This document shows, piece by piece, positions 33,280-41,157 of a stretch of 64,000 nucleotides of DNA. Location: the NCBI GenBank assembly GCA_020632655.1, contig JACKFD010000008.1, positions 1 to 64,000 of the forward strand, written 5' to 3'. The notes beneath the pieces were generated by a model, which did not search any database, was not told the DNA's origin, and was given only the letters and a program-made list of their open reading frames with translations. A program made the position numbers and the translations under genes. How positions within the stretch are numbered: the first letter of the stretch is position 1; each line of letters starts with the position of its first letter. This DNA is from Spirochaetaceae bacterium. GTDB lineage: Bacteria; Myxococcota_A; UBA9160; UBA4427.

Positions 33280-36119
33280 CGCTCGCACGCGAGATCGACC
33301 GCGGTACGCCGGCGCGGCGCGCCGGGACGATGGTCGAGGTCGAGATCGACGGGCGCCGGGTCGAGGTCCCGGCCGGTACCTCCGTCCTGCGCGCCGCCTC
33401 GCAGGCCGGCATCGCGATCCCGAAGCTCTGCGCGACGGACTCCCTCGAGCCCTTCGGCTCCTGCCGCCTCTGCCTCGTCGAGATCGAGGGCCGCCGCGGC
33501 ACGCCCGCCTCCTGCACGACGCCGGTCGAGCCCGGGATGCGCGTGCGTACCGAGAGCGATCGGCTCGCAGACCTGCGACGCGGCGTGATGGAGCTCTACA
33601 TCTCGGACCATCCGCTCGACTGCCTCACCTGTGCGGCGAACGGCGACTGCGAGCTGCAGGACATGGCCGGCGCCGTGGGTCTGCGCGACGTCCGTTACGG
33701 CCAGACGGGGGCCGGCCATCTCGAGGCCGGGAAGGACACGAGCAATCCCTATTTCGACTTCGACCCGTCGAAGTGCATCGTCTGCTCGCGCTGCGTCCGC
33801 GCCTGCCAGGAGACCCAGGGCACCTTCGCGCTCACGATCGCCGGCCGCGGCTTCGACTCGCACGTCTCCCCGAGCGCAGAGGAGGCCTTCCTCGACTCCG
33901 AGTGCGTCTCCTGCGGCGCCTGTGTGAAGGCCTGTCCGACGGCGACCCTGGTCGAGAAGAGCGTCGCCCTGCACGGCCAGCCCGAGCACAGCGTGCGCAC
34001 GACCTGCGCCTACTGCGGGGTCGGCTGCTCCTTCGACGCCCAGATGAAGGGCGACCGTGTCGTGCGCATGGTGCCCGCGAAGGACGGCGGCGCGAACGAG
34101 GGGCACTCCTGCGTGAAGGGCCGCTTCGCCTGGGGCTATGCGACGCACCCGGACCGCGTGCTCACGCCGATGGTCCGCGAGCGCACGGACGAGCCCTGGC
34201 GTCCCGTCGACTGGGACACGGCGATCGCGTTCGCGGCGGAGCGCCTGCGCGCGATCCAGGCGCGGCACGGCCGCGGGGCGATCGGCGGCATCACCTCCTC
34301 CCGCTGCACGAACGAAGAGGTCTTCGTGCTGCAGAAGATGATCCGCACGGCGTTCGGCAACAACAACGTCGATACCTGCGCGCGGGTCTGCCACTCGCCC
34401 ACGGGCTACGGCCTGAAGCAGACCTTTGGCACCTCCGCCGGCACCCAGGACTTCCGCAGCGTCGCGAAGGCCGACGTCGTGCTCGTGATCGGCGCGAACC
34501 CGACCGACGCCCACCCCGTCTTCGCCTCGCGCCTGAAGCGTCGCCTGCGCGAAGGCGCGAAGCTCATCGTCGTCGACCCGCGCCGCATCGACCTCGTGCG
34601 CAGCCCCCACGTCGAAGCGAGCCACCACCTCCAGCTCCGCCCCGGCACGAACGTCGCCGTCATCAACGCCCTCGCCCATGTGATCCTGACCGAGGGGCTC
34701 GAGGACCGTGCATACGTCGAGGCGCGCTGCGAGGCCGAGGACTTCGCACGCTGGGCCGCGTTCATCCGCGACCCGCGCCACTCGCCCGAGGCGCTCGAAG
34801 AGACGACGGGGGTGCCCGCGACCGAGCTGCGCGCGGCAGCGCGGCTCTACGCCGGCGCCGGCAACGCCGCGATCTACTACGGCCTCGGCGTGACGGAGCA
34901 CAGCCAGGGCTCGACGATGGTGATGGGCCTCGCGAACCTCGCCATGCTGACGGGCAACGTCGGGCGCGAGGGCGTCGGCGTGAATCCCTTGCGCGGGCAG
35001 AACAACGTCCAGGGCTCCTGCGACATGGGCTCCTTCCCGCACGAGCTGCCGGGCTATCGGCACGTCGGCGACGCGGCCGTGCGCGCGCTCTTCGAAGGCG
35101 CCTGGGGCGTCGCGATCGATCCGGAGCCCGGCCTGCGCATCCCGAACATGCTCGACGAGGCGATCGCCGGGAGCTTCAAGGGGATCTACATCCAGGGCGA
35201 GGACCTCGCGCAGTCGGACCCGAACACGCAACACGTGGTCGCGGCGCTCGGCGCGATGGAGCTCGTGATCGTGCAGGACCTCTTCCTGAACGAGACGGCC
35301 GCCTTCGCCCACGTCTTCCTGCCCGGCACGTCCTTTCTCGAGAAGGACGGCACCTTCACGAACGCCGAGCGGCGCATCAATCGCGTGCGGCCCGTGATCC
35401 CGCCTTCGCAGGGGCTGTCCGAGTGGGAGACCGTCTGTCGGCTCGGCGAGGCCATGGGTCATCCCATGCCCTACCCGAACGCGGCGGCGATCATGGACGA
35501 GATCGCGCGCCTGACGCCGACCTTCGCGGGGGTCTCCTTCGAGAAGCTCGATCGGCTCGGCAGCCTGCAATGGCCCTGCAACGACGGCGCGCCCGAAGGC
35601 ACGCCCGTCATGCACGTGGGCGCCTTCGTGCGCGGCAAGGGCCGCTTCATGCTGACGGAGTTCGTGCCGACGCCCGAGCGCACGACGCGGCGCTTCCCGC
35701 TCATCCTCACGACCGGCCGCATCCTCACGCAGTACAACGTCGGCGCCCAGACCCGCAGGACCGCGAACTCGACCTGGCATCCCGAGGACGTGCTCGAGAT
35801 CCATCCCCACGACGCCGAGGAGCGGGGCGTCGCCGAGGGCGACCTCGTGGCACTCGCGAGCCGCAAGGGCGAGACGACGCTCCACGCGCACGTGACCGAC
35901 CGCGTACCGGCGGGCGTCGTCTACACGACCTTCCATCATCCCGTCACCGGCGCGAACGTCGTGACGACGGAGTACTCGGACTGGGCGACGAGCTGCCCCG
36001 AGTACAAGGTGACGGCCGTGCAGGTCGTGCGCGCGACCGGCCAGACCGCGTTCCAGCGAGAGCGTGCACGGCGGGAGGCCGACGCCCGGCAGCTCGCCCG
36101 AGCGGAGTCGACCGCATGA
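33276..36119 (+). CDS. fdsA: NAD-dependent formate dehydrogenase alpha subunit (molybdopterin)
   Basis: Catalytic subunit of 947 residues. From the N terminus: [2Fe-2S] ligands C52, C63, C66, C80; a His-Cys3 cluster H112, C116, C119, C125; two ferredoxin-type 4Fe-4S sites (C167-C170-C173-C177 and C210-C213-C216-C220); the cluster next to the cofactor (C244, C247, C251, C279); and the bis-MGD domains. The metal ligand is C372 in CARVCHSPTGYG, a cysteine and not selenocysteine, with the catalytic His beside it. It oxidises formate to CO2 (reversibly in this family). Both ends overlap neighbours as ATGA. The C-terminal molybdopterin-dinucleotide domain is complete. Confidence 0.97.
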   Translation: MTLAREIDRGTPARRAGTMVEVEIDGRRVEVPAGTSVLRAASQAGIAIPKLCATDSLEPFGSCRLCLVEIEGRRGTPASCTTPVEPGMRVRTESDRLADLRRGVMELYISDHPLDCLTCAANGDCELQDMAGAVGLRDVRYGQTGAGHLEAGKDTSNPYFDFDPSKCIVCSRCVRACQETQGTFALTIAGRGFDSHVSPSAEEAFLDSECVSCGACVKACPTATLVEKSVALHGQPEHSVRTTCAYCGVGCSFDAQMKGDRVVRMVPAKDGGANEGHSCVKGRFAWGYATHPDRVLTPMVRERTDEPWRPVDWDTAIAFAAERLRAIQARHGRGAIGGITSSRCTNEEVFVLQKMIRTAFGNNNVDTCARVCHSPTGYGLKQTFGTSAGTQDFRSVAKADVVLVIGANPTDAHPVFASRLKRRLREGAKLIVVDPRRIDLVRSPHVEASHHLQLRPGTNVAVINALAHVILTEGLEDRAYVEARCEAEDFARWAAFIRDPRHSPEALEETTGVPATELRAAARLYAGAGNAAIYYGLGVTEHSQGSTMVMGLANLAMLTGNVGREGVGVNPLRGQNNVQGSCDMGSFPHELPGYRHVGDAAVRALFEGAWGVAIDPEPGLRIPNMLDEAIAGSFKGIYIQGEDLAQSDPNTQHVVAALGAMELVIVQDLFLNETAAFAHVFLPGTSFLEKDGTFTNAERRINRVRPVIPPSQGLSEWETVCRLGEAMGHPMPYPNAAAIMDEIARLTPTFAGVSFEKLDRLGSLQWPCNDGAPEGTPVMHVGAFVRGKGRFMLTEFVPTPERTTRRFPLILTTGRILTQYNVGAQTRRTANSTWHPEDVLEIHPHDAEERGVAEGDLVALASRKGETTLHAHVTDRVPAGVVYTTFHHPVTGANVVTTEYSDWATSCPEYKVTAVQVVRATGQTAFQRERARREADARQLARAESTA

Positions 36120-36994
36120 GCCCCGCGTCCCCCGACGCTCCGGGCCCGCGCGGCTCGATCGCGGTCGCGGGCCGACTCGCCGCGAACGATCCGGGCCCGC
36201 GCGCCCGTCCCTCGGGCGACCGGCCGATCGTCTGGCAGATCGCCGAGGAGGTGCCCGTCAGCCTCTGCTACGACGGGCGCCCGCACGCCGTGATGATGAC
36301 GACGCCGACCGATCTCGAGGACTTCGCCCGGGGCTTCAGCTTGAGCGAGGGGCTCGTCGGCTCGATCGACGAGATCGAACGCATCCAGCTCACGCCCGCC
36401 CGCCGCGGCCTGCGCATCGATCTGCACCTCGCCCCCGCCGCCCTGCCCCGCACGCGCCTCGCCGCCACGGGCCCGCGCGCGATCGAGGGCCGCTCGGGCT
36501 GCGGCCTCTGCGGCGTGCGCACCCTCGACGAGGCCTTCCGCCCCTTCGCGACGGACCGCCTCGCGACGGGCATCCCGACGGCCGCCCTGCTGCGCGCCTT
36601 CGACGCGCTGCCCGACGCGCAGCCCCTCAACCGCGAGAACCGCTCGGTCCACGCCGCCGCCTGGTGCAGCCTCGGAGGGGAGATCGAGCTCGTGCGCGAA
36701 GACGTCGGCCGCCACAACGCCCTCGACAAGCTGATCGGCGCGCGTCTCGTAGCCGCGGCCGCGAGCCCCGGCGGCTCGGCCCGGGCCTTCGCCGATGGCT
36801 TCGTGGTCATGACGAGTCGATGCAGCTTCGAGCTCGTGCAGAAGTGCGCGGTCGTCGGGATCGCTTGTCTCGCCACGGTGTCGGCGCCGACCTCGCTGGC
36901 GCTGGACGTCGCGCGCGAGGCGGGGCTGCGCGTCGTCGTCCGCGCGGAGGACGGGATCGTCTCCTTCGGCGGGCCCGAGGACGTCACCCGATGA
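36116..36994 (+). CDS. fdhD: FdhD sulfurtransferase for formate dehydrogenase maturation
   Basis: Protein of 292 residues that passes sulfur from a cysteine desulfurase to the Mo-bis-MGD cofactor of formate dehydrogenase. The redox/persulfide Cys pair is C129 and C132 in RSGCGLCGVRT. Other landmarks are EEVPVSLCYDGRPHAVMMTTP, REDVGRHNALDKLIG (the cofactor-binding GRHNA) and VMTSRCSFELVQKCAVVGI. The first ~35 residues are a nonconserved Pro/Arg-rich extension. It sits in the canonical fdsC position of the operon with ATGA overlaps on both sides. Confidence 0.95.
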   Translation: MSPASPDAPGPRGSIAVAGRLAANDPGPRARPSGDRPIVWQIAEEVPVSLCYDGRPHAVMMTTPTDLEDFARGFSLSEGLVGSIDEIERIQLTPARRGLRIDLHLAPAALPRTRLAATGPRAIEGRSGCGLCGVRTLDEAFRPFATDRLATGIPTAALLRAFDALPDAQPLNRENRSVHAAAWCSLGGEIELVREDVGRHNALDKLIGARLVAAAASPGGSARAFADGFVVMTSRCSFELVQKCAVVGIACLATVSAPTSLALDVAREAGLRVVVRAEDGIVSFGGPEDVTR

Positions 36995-37224
36995 GCGCGG
37001 CTCGACCGAGCGACGACTACGTGGCGGATCTCGTCCGCCGCGCCAACCAGATCGCCAATCAGTTCCTTTCGTATCCCGAGGCCGAGGCCGTCGAGGAGAC
37101 GCGCCTCCACCTCGAACGATTCTGGGATCCGCGCATGCGACGCGCGCTCGCCGCGGCCGCGGCACGGGCCGACAGCGACCTCGATCCCGTCGCCCGGGCG
37201 GCGGCGCGCGCCGCCGGGACCTGA
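36991..37224 (+). CDS. fdsD: Formate dehydrogenase delta subunit
   Basis: Small protein of 77 residues matching FdsD: VRRANQIANQFLSYPEAEAVEE followed by HLERFWDPRMRRAL, here quoted only in its key parts (ANQIANQF, FWDPRMR). FdsD is a small stabilising or assembly subunit of the NAD-dependent formate dehydrogenases. Its ATG overlaps the fdhD stop. It ends the operon; a GC hairpin without a T-run lies 120 bp downstream. Confidence 0.92.
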   Translation: MSAARPSDDYVADLVRRANQIANQFLSYPEAEAVEETRLHLERFWDPRMRRALAAAAARADSDLDPVARAAARAAGT

Positions 37225-37343
37225 TCGCGCCCGCACCCCATGCAACCGCGCGAGATCCGGTCGCGGGTCCGCGACGCCCGCCCGTGTCGTCGAACCGCGC
37301 CGCGGACGACGGCCCACCGGGTCACCGACCCGCGAGCCGCCCG

Positions 37344-37361
37344 CGACGCGTAGGCGCGTCG
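37344..37361 (+). terminator. GC hairpin after the formate dehydrogenase operon
   Basis: CGACGCG-tagg-CGCGTCG is a perfect 7-bp stem with a 4-base loop, in the 287-bp gap after fdsD. There is no U-run, so it may be a Rho-independent-like pause site or a 3'-end stabiliser. No other signal was seen in this gap. Confidence 0.4.
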
Positions 37362-37511
37362 TAGGCAGGCCGCGTGCGAAGCGCGCCCCGCCCCCGCCGC
37401 GGCCCTTCGACGAACTCAGCTTCGCGCGCGCAGGCGTCGATCAGCCCCGCCCGAGTGCCTCGGACACCTCGACCCCGAACCGATTCCCCGTCCGAAGATC
37501 CGGGAGCCCCC

Positions 37512-38159
37512 ATGCTCGGTCGTCATCCCCTCCTCCTGCTCGTCGGCCTCGGCTCGGCCCTCGCCCTCGCGGGCTGCGCGAAGAATGGAACCGTCAGCGA
37601 GAGCCAATGCACCGCCGGCGACTGGCAGACCGTCGGCTACCGCGACGGCGCGATCGGCTATCGGAGCAGCCGCCTGCTCGCCCATCAGGATGCCTGCGTT
37701 CCGCACGGCGTGATCCCCGACCGCGAGGCCTACATGCTCGGCTGGCAGGAGGGCATCCGCGAGTTCTGCATCGCCGACAACGGCTTCGAGGTCGGCCGCA
37801 GCGGTCGCCGCCACGCCAACGTCTGCCCCGAGGACCAGCGCGAAGCCTTCCTCGCCGCCTACACCGAGGGCCGCGCGCTGCATCTCGCCGAGGCGGCCGT
37901 GCTCGACCTCGAGCGCACGATCGGCGCGAAGAAGCTGCGACTCGAGCAGGTCGAGGTCGAGATCGTCTCGTCGGCGACCGCCCAGCTCAATCCGGTCCTG
38001 ACTCCCGCGGCGCGGGTCGAGCTGCTCGCCCGCACGAAGCGCCTGACCGACGAGAAGCGCGACCTCGAGGCCGAGATCCCGCGGCTCGAGCGCGAGCTCG
38101 ACGTGAAGGCACGGGAGCTCGAGCGGCTGCACTCGACGCTGGCTCAGCTGCGGCTCTGA
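37512..38159 (+). CDS. DUF2799-like lipoprotein with C-terminal coiled coil
   Basis: Lipoprotein of 215 residues: signal LLLLVGLGSALALAGC with a perfect lipobox, Cys at about 22. The domain after it (DWQTVGYRDGAIGYRSSRL, YMLGWQEGIREFC, ANVCPEDQREAFLAAYTEGR) matches the DUF2799 pattern of repeated G-x-x-D-G and Y/W-containing helices. The C-terminal ~75 residues form a long charged coiled coil (RLTDEKRDLEAEIPRLEREL). Function of the family is unknown. ATG 37512 follows GGGAG. The 3' end overlaps the convergent surface-protein gene by 16 bp. Confidence 0.87.
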   Translation: MLGRHPLLLLVGLGSALALAGCAKNGTVSESQCTAGDWQTVGYRDGAIGYRSSRLLAHQDACVPHGVIPDREAYMLGWQEGIREFCIADNGFEVGRSGRRHANVCPEDQREAFLAAYTEGRALHLAEAAVLDLERTIGAKKLRLEQVEVEIVSSATAQLNPVLTPAARVELLARTKRLTDEKRDLEAEIPRLERELDVKARELERLHSTLAQLRL

Positions 38160-41017
38160 GGCGGCTTCCGAGCCCACTCGCGTCGACGCATCCCGGCGGC
38201 GATCGAGCCCGACGCGATCGCGAACGCGAGCGATGTCCCGAGGACCGGCTCCGGCACGGCCTGTAGTGCCACCGCGACCTCCGGGCGTCCCTCCATGATC
38301 GCGGCGAAGTCCGGCCGCCCGTCGCCGTCGAAGTCCCGCGCGACGAGCATGCGCGGCTCGCGCGGCAGCTTGCTCACGCCGCACACGACGACCGGCGTGA
38401 ACACGCCCGTCCCGTCGTTCTCGAGCAGCGTCATCTCGCCTTCGGACGTCGCGCCGGACGTCTCGTTGCCGACGAGCAGATCCGGCGCCGTGTCGCCGTC
38501 GTAGTCGAGCACGGCGATCGCGCCCGGTGAGCGGAGATCCGAGGAGCTCACGAGTACGTCCTGCTCGACGTAGCTGAAGGAGCCCTGGTCGACGTAGAGC
38601 GACAGGCTCTCGTCCCCCGGTACGGGCGTGTCGGAGCGATCGAGCGCGACGTCGCCCAGGCCATCGCCATCGAAGTCGGCGGCGACCATGTCCGGCAGCA
38701 GCGGCGCCGTGTCGAGGGCGAACAGCGCCTGCCCCTTGTAGGCGGTGAGCTCGCAGAGTCCTTCGTTCTCGAGAACACCGAGCTCCGGCCCGGCGAGGGC
38801 GATCGACGTGAGCACGACGTCGTCGTCGAGGTCGCCATCCATGTCGGCGGCGACGAGGTCGTAGGGGTTCTGCGGCGAGGGCACGAGCACGCCGGGATCG
38901 AGGAAGCCCACCCCGTCGTTGCAGAGCACGCCCAGGTCGCCGGTCTCGGTCACGACGCTCGGGATCCCGACGTCGCTGAAGACGAGGTCCGGGAAGCCGT
39001 CGCCGGCGAGGTCGACGAGCTCGAAGTCGCTGATGCCGAGTCGCGTCTTGAGCGTCGTCCCCTGATTGATCGGATGGCTGCTCATCGCGGGAAACGTGCC
39101 GTCCCCCGCGCCCCAGTAGACCTCGAAGTCCGTCGAGAGCTCGCGGGCGACACCGAGGTCCACATCCCCATCGCCATCGAGGTCGCGTGCCTTCACGACG
39201 AGCGGATCGGCATTCGGAAGGTTGCCGATCCCGGTCAGGTCGAGGGGCGTGAGCGGCACGAAGGTGCCGTCGCCCTGGTTCTCGAGCAGGCCCACGCCGC
39301 GGAAGCCGGTGCCGACGTCCTCGAGCAGCGAGACGACGAGATCGAGGTCGAGATCGCCGTCGACGTCCGCCGCGTCGAGGTAGATCGGGACGGCCCCGCT
39401 CCCGACATAGGGCTCGTAGAGCGTCGACTCGCCGAAGACGACGGGGAAGCTCGCACGGCCCTCGTGGGCGCCCATCATCGGACCGACGGGGTCGCGGGCG
39501 GTCCCGTCGAAGTCGTCCGAGACGGGGAGTCCAGGCAGGCCGAAGAGATCCGGATCTCCCGCCGTGCAGCCCGTGAGATGCAGGTCGTTCTGGACGTTCA
39601 CGACCTCGGGAAGCCGGTTGACGGAGTTCGCGCCGTTCCCCAGCGCCTGCCACGCGGCGAAGTTCGCGACCGCCGCCCCCGCGTTGGTGTACGCGATCGC
39701 GCCCTGGGCATTGAAGAGCAGATTGCCGTCGAAGACGTTGTTCGTGTTGCCGCAGGCCTGCTGGAAGATCGCGTTCGTGCGGTTGTTCGTGCCCGTGCCG
39801 AGGTCGATCAGGATGTTGTCGAATACATCGACGTTCGAGGCGCAGAGCAGGAGCGCCTGGGAGCCACCGAAGAAGTCGATGCCGCGCGAGGGCAGGTAGA
39901 TGCTGTTGTGGGCGACGAGGACGCCGCCGCTCGAGCTCACATAGAGGCCCGTGCGACGGGCGGTGTGGATGCTGATCATGTTGTTCGCGAGGCGGCCGCT
40001 CGAGCCTCCGCCGTAGAGTCCGATGCCGGTGAAGCCGTCGAGAGTGCCGCCGACGAAGACGTTCTCGATCTCGTTGCCCTCGATCACGAAGTTGCTGGCC
40101 GTGCCCGCGACGCGGATGCCGGCCTCGCCCGCCCCCCCGGCGTAGTCGATCCGATTGCCGCGTACGACGAGATTCGAGCCGGACATGTCCACGCTGATGG
40201 CGTGCGAGAGCACGGTGCCGCCGCCGCCCACCGCGAACCGCGGGTGCGTGAGGACGTTGTCCTCGATCCTGACACCGGCGTAGGCGGAGGCGAACCCACC
40301 GAGGTTGATGCCGATCGCGAAGTCGTCGATTCGATTGCCGGCCACGCGGATCTCGCTCAGCACGGTCGTATTCCCGCTCAGCTGGATCACGACGTTCGAG
40401 AGGCGACGGCTCTCGAGCACGCAGTCGAGGATCTCGACCCCGCTGCGCGTGCCCCCGCTCCGGTAGACCTCGACGAAGGACGCGTTCGTGAAGCCGGTCG
40501 AGGTCGTGTCGCCGTTGCGGAGCGTGAGCTCGCGCAGCGTCACGTAGTCCGACTGGATGCGGACGAGGAAGGGCCCGGAGCCCGGTGCGTTGCTGCGCTC
40601 GAGGATCACGTCGTCGACGGTCGCGCCGCTCGCCGGGTCGGGGCGGAAGGTCACGCGGTTCGTCGCGGAGACGCCGGCGATCGTGCCGAGGTCGAGCACG
40701 AGGGCGGTGCCCCCGGCCTGCGTGTAGGTACCGGCACGAACGAGGAAATCGACCGGCCCGGAGACGCCCTGGGCCTCGAGGGCTGCCTCGGCGGCGGCGA
40801 AGCTCGCATAGTCGGGACTCGCACCGCCGATCGTGTAGGGGCCGGCGAGCTGGGCCTGCGCGGCGGGAGCGAGCAGCAGGGTGGCGAACATAGACAGGCA
40901 GAGGGACGCCGTGTGCCGCGGGTGTCGCCTCGCATACCCCTCCCGTCGGCGGAGTCCGAGGCAGCTGGCCTCGGATCGGGGGGTGGAGTTCGGGATCGAG
41001 CGGATGCAGGACGACAT
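38144..41017 (-). CDS. Large surface protein: beta-helix plus VCBS/FG-GAP repeats, PEP-CTERM tail
   Basis: Exported protein of 957 residues. An unusually long n-region precedes a hydrophobic stretch (LCLSMFATLLLAPAAQAQ, ~40-56). Residues ~65-470 look like a right-handed parallel beta-helix with repeated asparagine ladders (VIEGNEIENVFVGG, VLVAHNSIYLPSRGI, VDVFDNILIDLG). Residues ~530-920 carry about eight FG-GAP/VCBS-type repeats with calcium-binding loops (DVDGDLDLDLV, DLDGDGDVDLGV, DFDGDGLGDVAL, DYDGDTAPDLLV, DFDGDGRPDFAA). It ends AVPEPVLGTSLAFAIASGSI followed by RRR, a PEP-CTERM sorting signal. It is probably a cell-surface or matrix protein, perhaps polysaccharide-binding. ATG 41017 has a GGAG eight bases upstream. 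Confidence 0.88.
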   Translation of the reverse strand: MSSCIRSIPNSTPRSEASCLGLRRREGYARRHPRHTASLCLSMFATLLLAPAAQAQLAGPYTIGGASPDYASFAAAEAALEAQGVSGPVDFLVRAGTYTQAGGTALVLDLGTIAGVSATNRVTFRPDPASGATVDDVILERSNAPGSGPFLVRIQSDYVTLRELTLRNGDTTSTGFTNASFVEVYRSGGTRSGVEILDCVLESRRLSNVVIQLSGNTTVLSEIRVAGNRIDDFAIGINLGGFASAYAGVRIEDNVLTHPRFAVGGGGTVLSHAISVDMSGSNLVVRGNRIDYAGGAGEAGIRVAGTASNFVIEGNEIENVFVGGTLDGFTGIGLYGGGSSGRLANNMISIHTARRTGLYVSSSGGVLVAHNSIYLPSRGIDFFGGSQALLLCASNVDVFDNILIDLGTGTNNRTNAIFQQACGNTNNVFDGNLLFNAQGAIAYTNAGAAVANFAAWQALGNGANSVNRLPEVVNVQNDLHLTGCTAGDPDLFGLPGLPVSDDFDGTARDPVGPMMGAHEGRASFPVVFGESTLYEPYVGSGAVPIYLDAADVDGDLDLDLVVSLLEDVGTGFRGVGLLENQGDGTFVPLTPLDLTGIGNLPNADPLVVKARDLDGDGDVDLGVARELSTDFEVYWGAGDGTFPAMSSHPINQGTTLKTRLGISDFELVDLAGDGFPDLVFSDVGIPSVVTETGDLGVLCNDGVGFLDPGVLVPSPQNPYDLVAADMDGDLDDDVVLTSIALAGPELGVLENEGLCELTAYKGQALFALDTAPLLPDMVAADFDGDGLGDVALDRSDTPVPGDESLSLYVDQGSFSYVEQDVLVSSSDLRSPGAIAVLDYDGDTAPDLLVGNETSGATSEGEMTLLENDGTGVFTPVVVCGVSKLPREPRMLVARDFDGDGRPDFAAIMEGRPEVAVALQAVPEPVLGTSLAFAIASGSIAAGMRRREWARKPPQSRS

Positions 41018-41093
41018 CGGGGGTCTCCACGGGTCGCACCGCAGCGCGCGGTCGACGCCGGCAGCCTAGGGGCGGGGCGTTTCCCGATCGTTG

Positions 41094-41109
41094 CCGGGCC
41101 CGGGCCCGG
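41094..41109. promoter_or_regulatory. 16-bp perfect GC palindrome between divergent genes
   Basis: CCGGGCCCGGGCCCGG lies 77 bp before the surface-protein start and 49 bp before the MalT/BTAD regulator start. It is a perfect dyad and could be an operator or a cruciform; in a 70% GC genome such runs also arise by chance. Confidence 0.3.
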
Positions 41110-41157
41110 GCGACCCTTCCGGCTGTCGGGCGCAGAGGCCCGCACTAAGCTCGGCGC

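Noticed and set aside
34370..34400. Selenocysteine (UGA) in formate dehydrogenase
   Set aside because: The metal-ligand codon is a normal Cys codon (C372) and the frame is uninterrupted.
33773..36994. Very long open frames in other frames or antisense to the formate dehydrogenase, RND exporter, MalT/BTAD and ATPase genes
   Set aside because: They have Arg/Ala/Pro-rich, low-complexity translations, no ribosome sites and no family motifs, and each is explained by high GC at third codon positions of the true gene.
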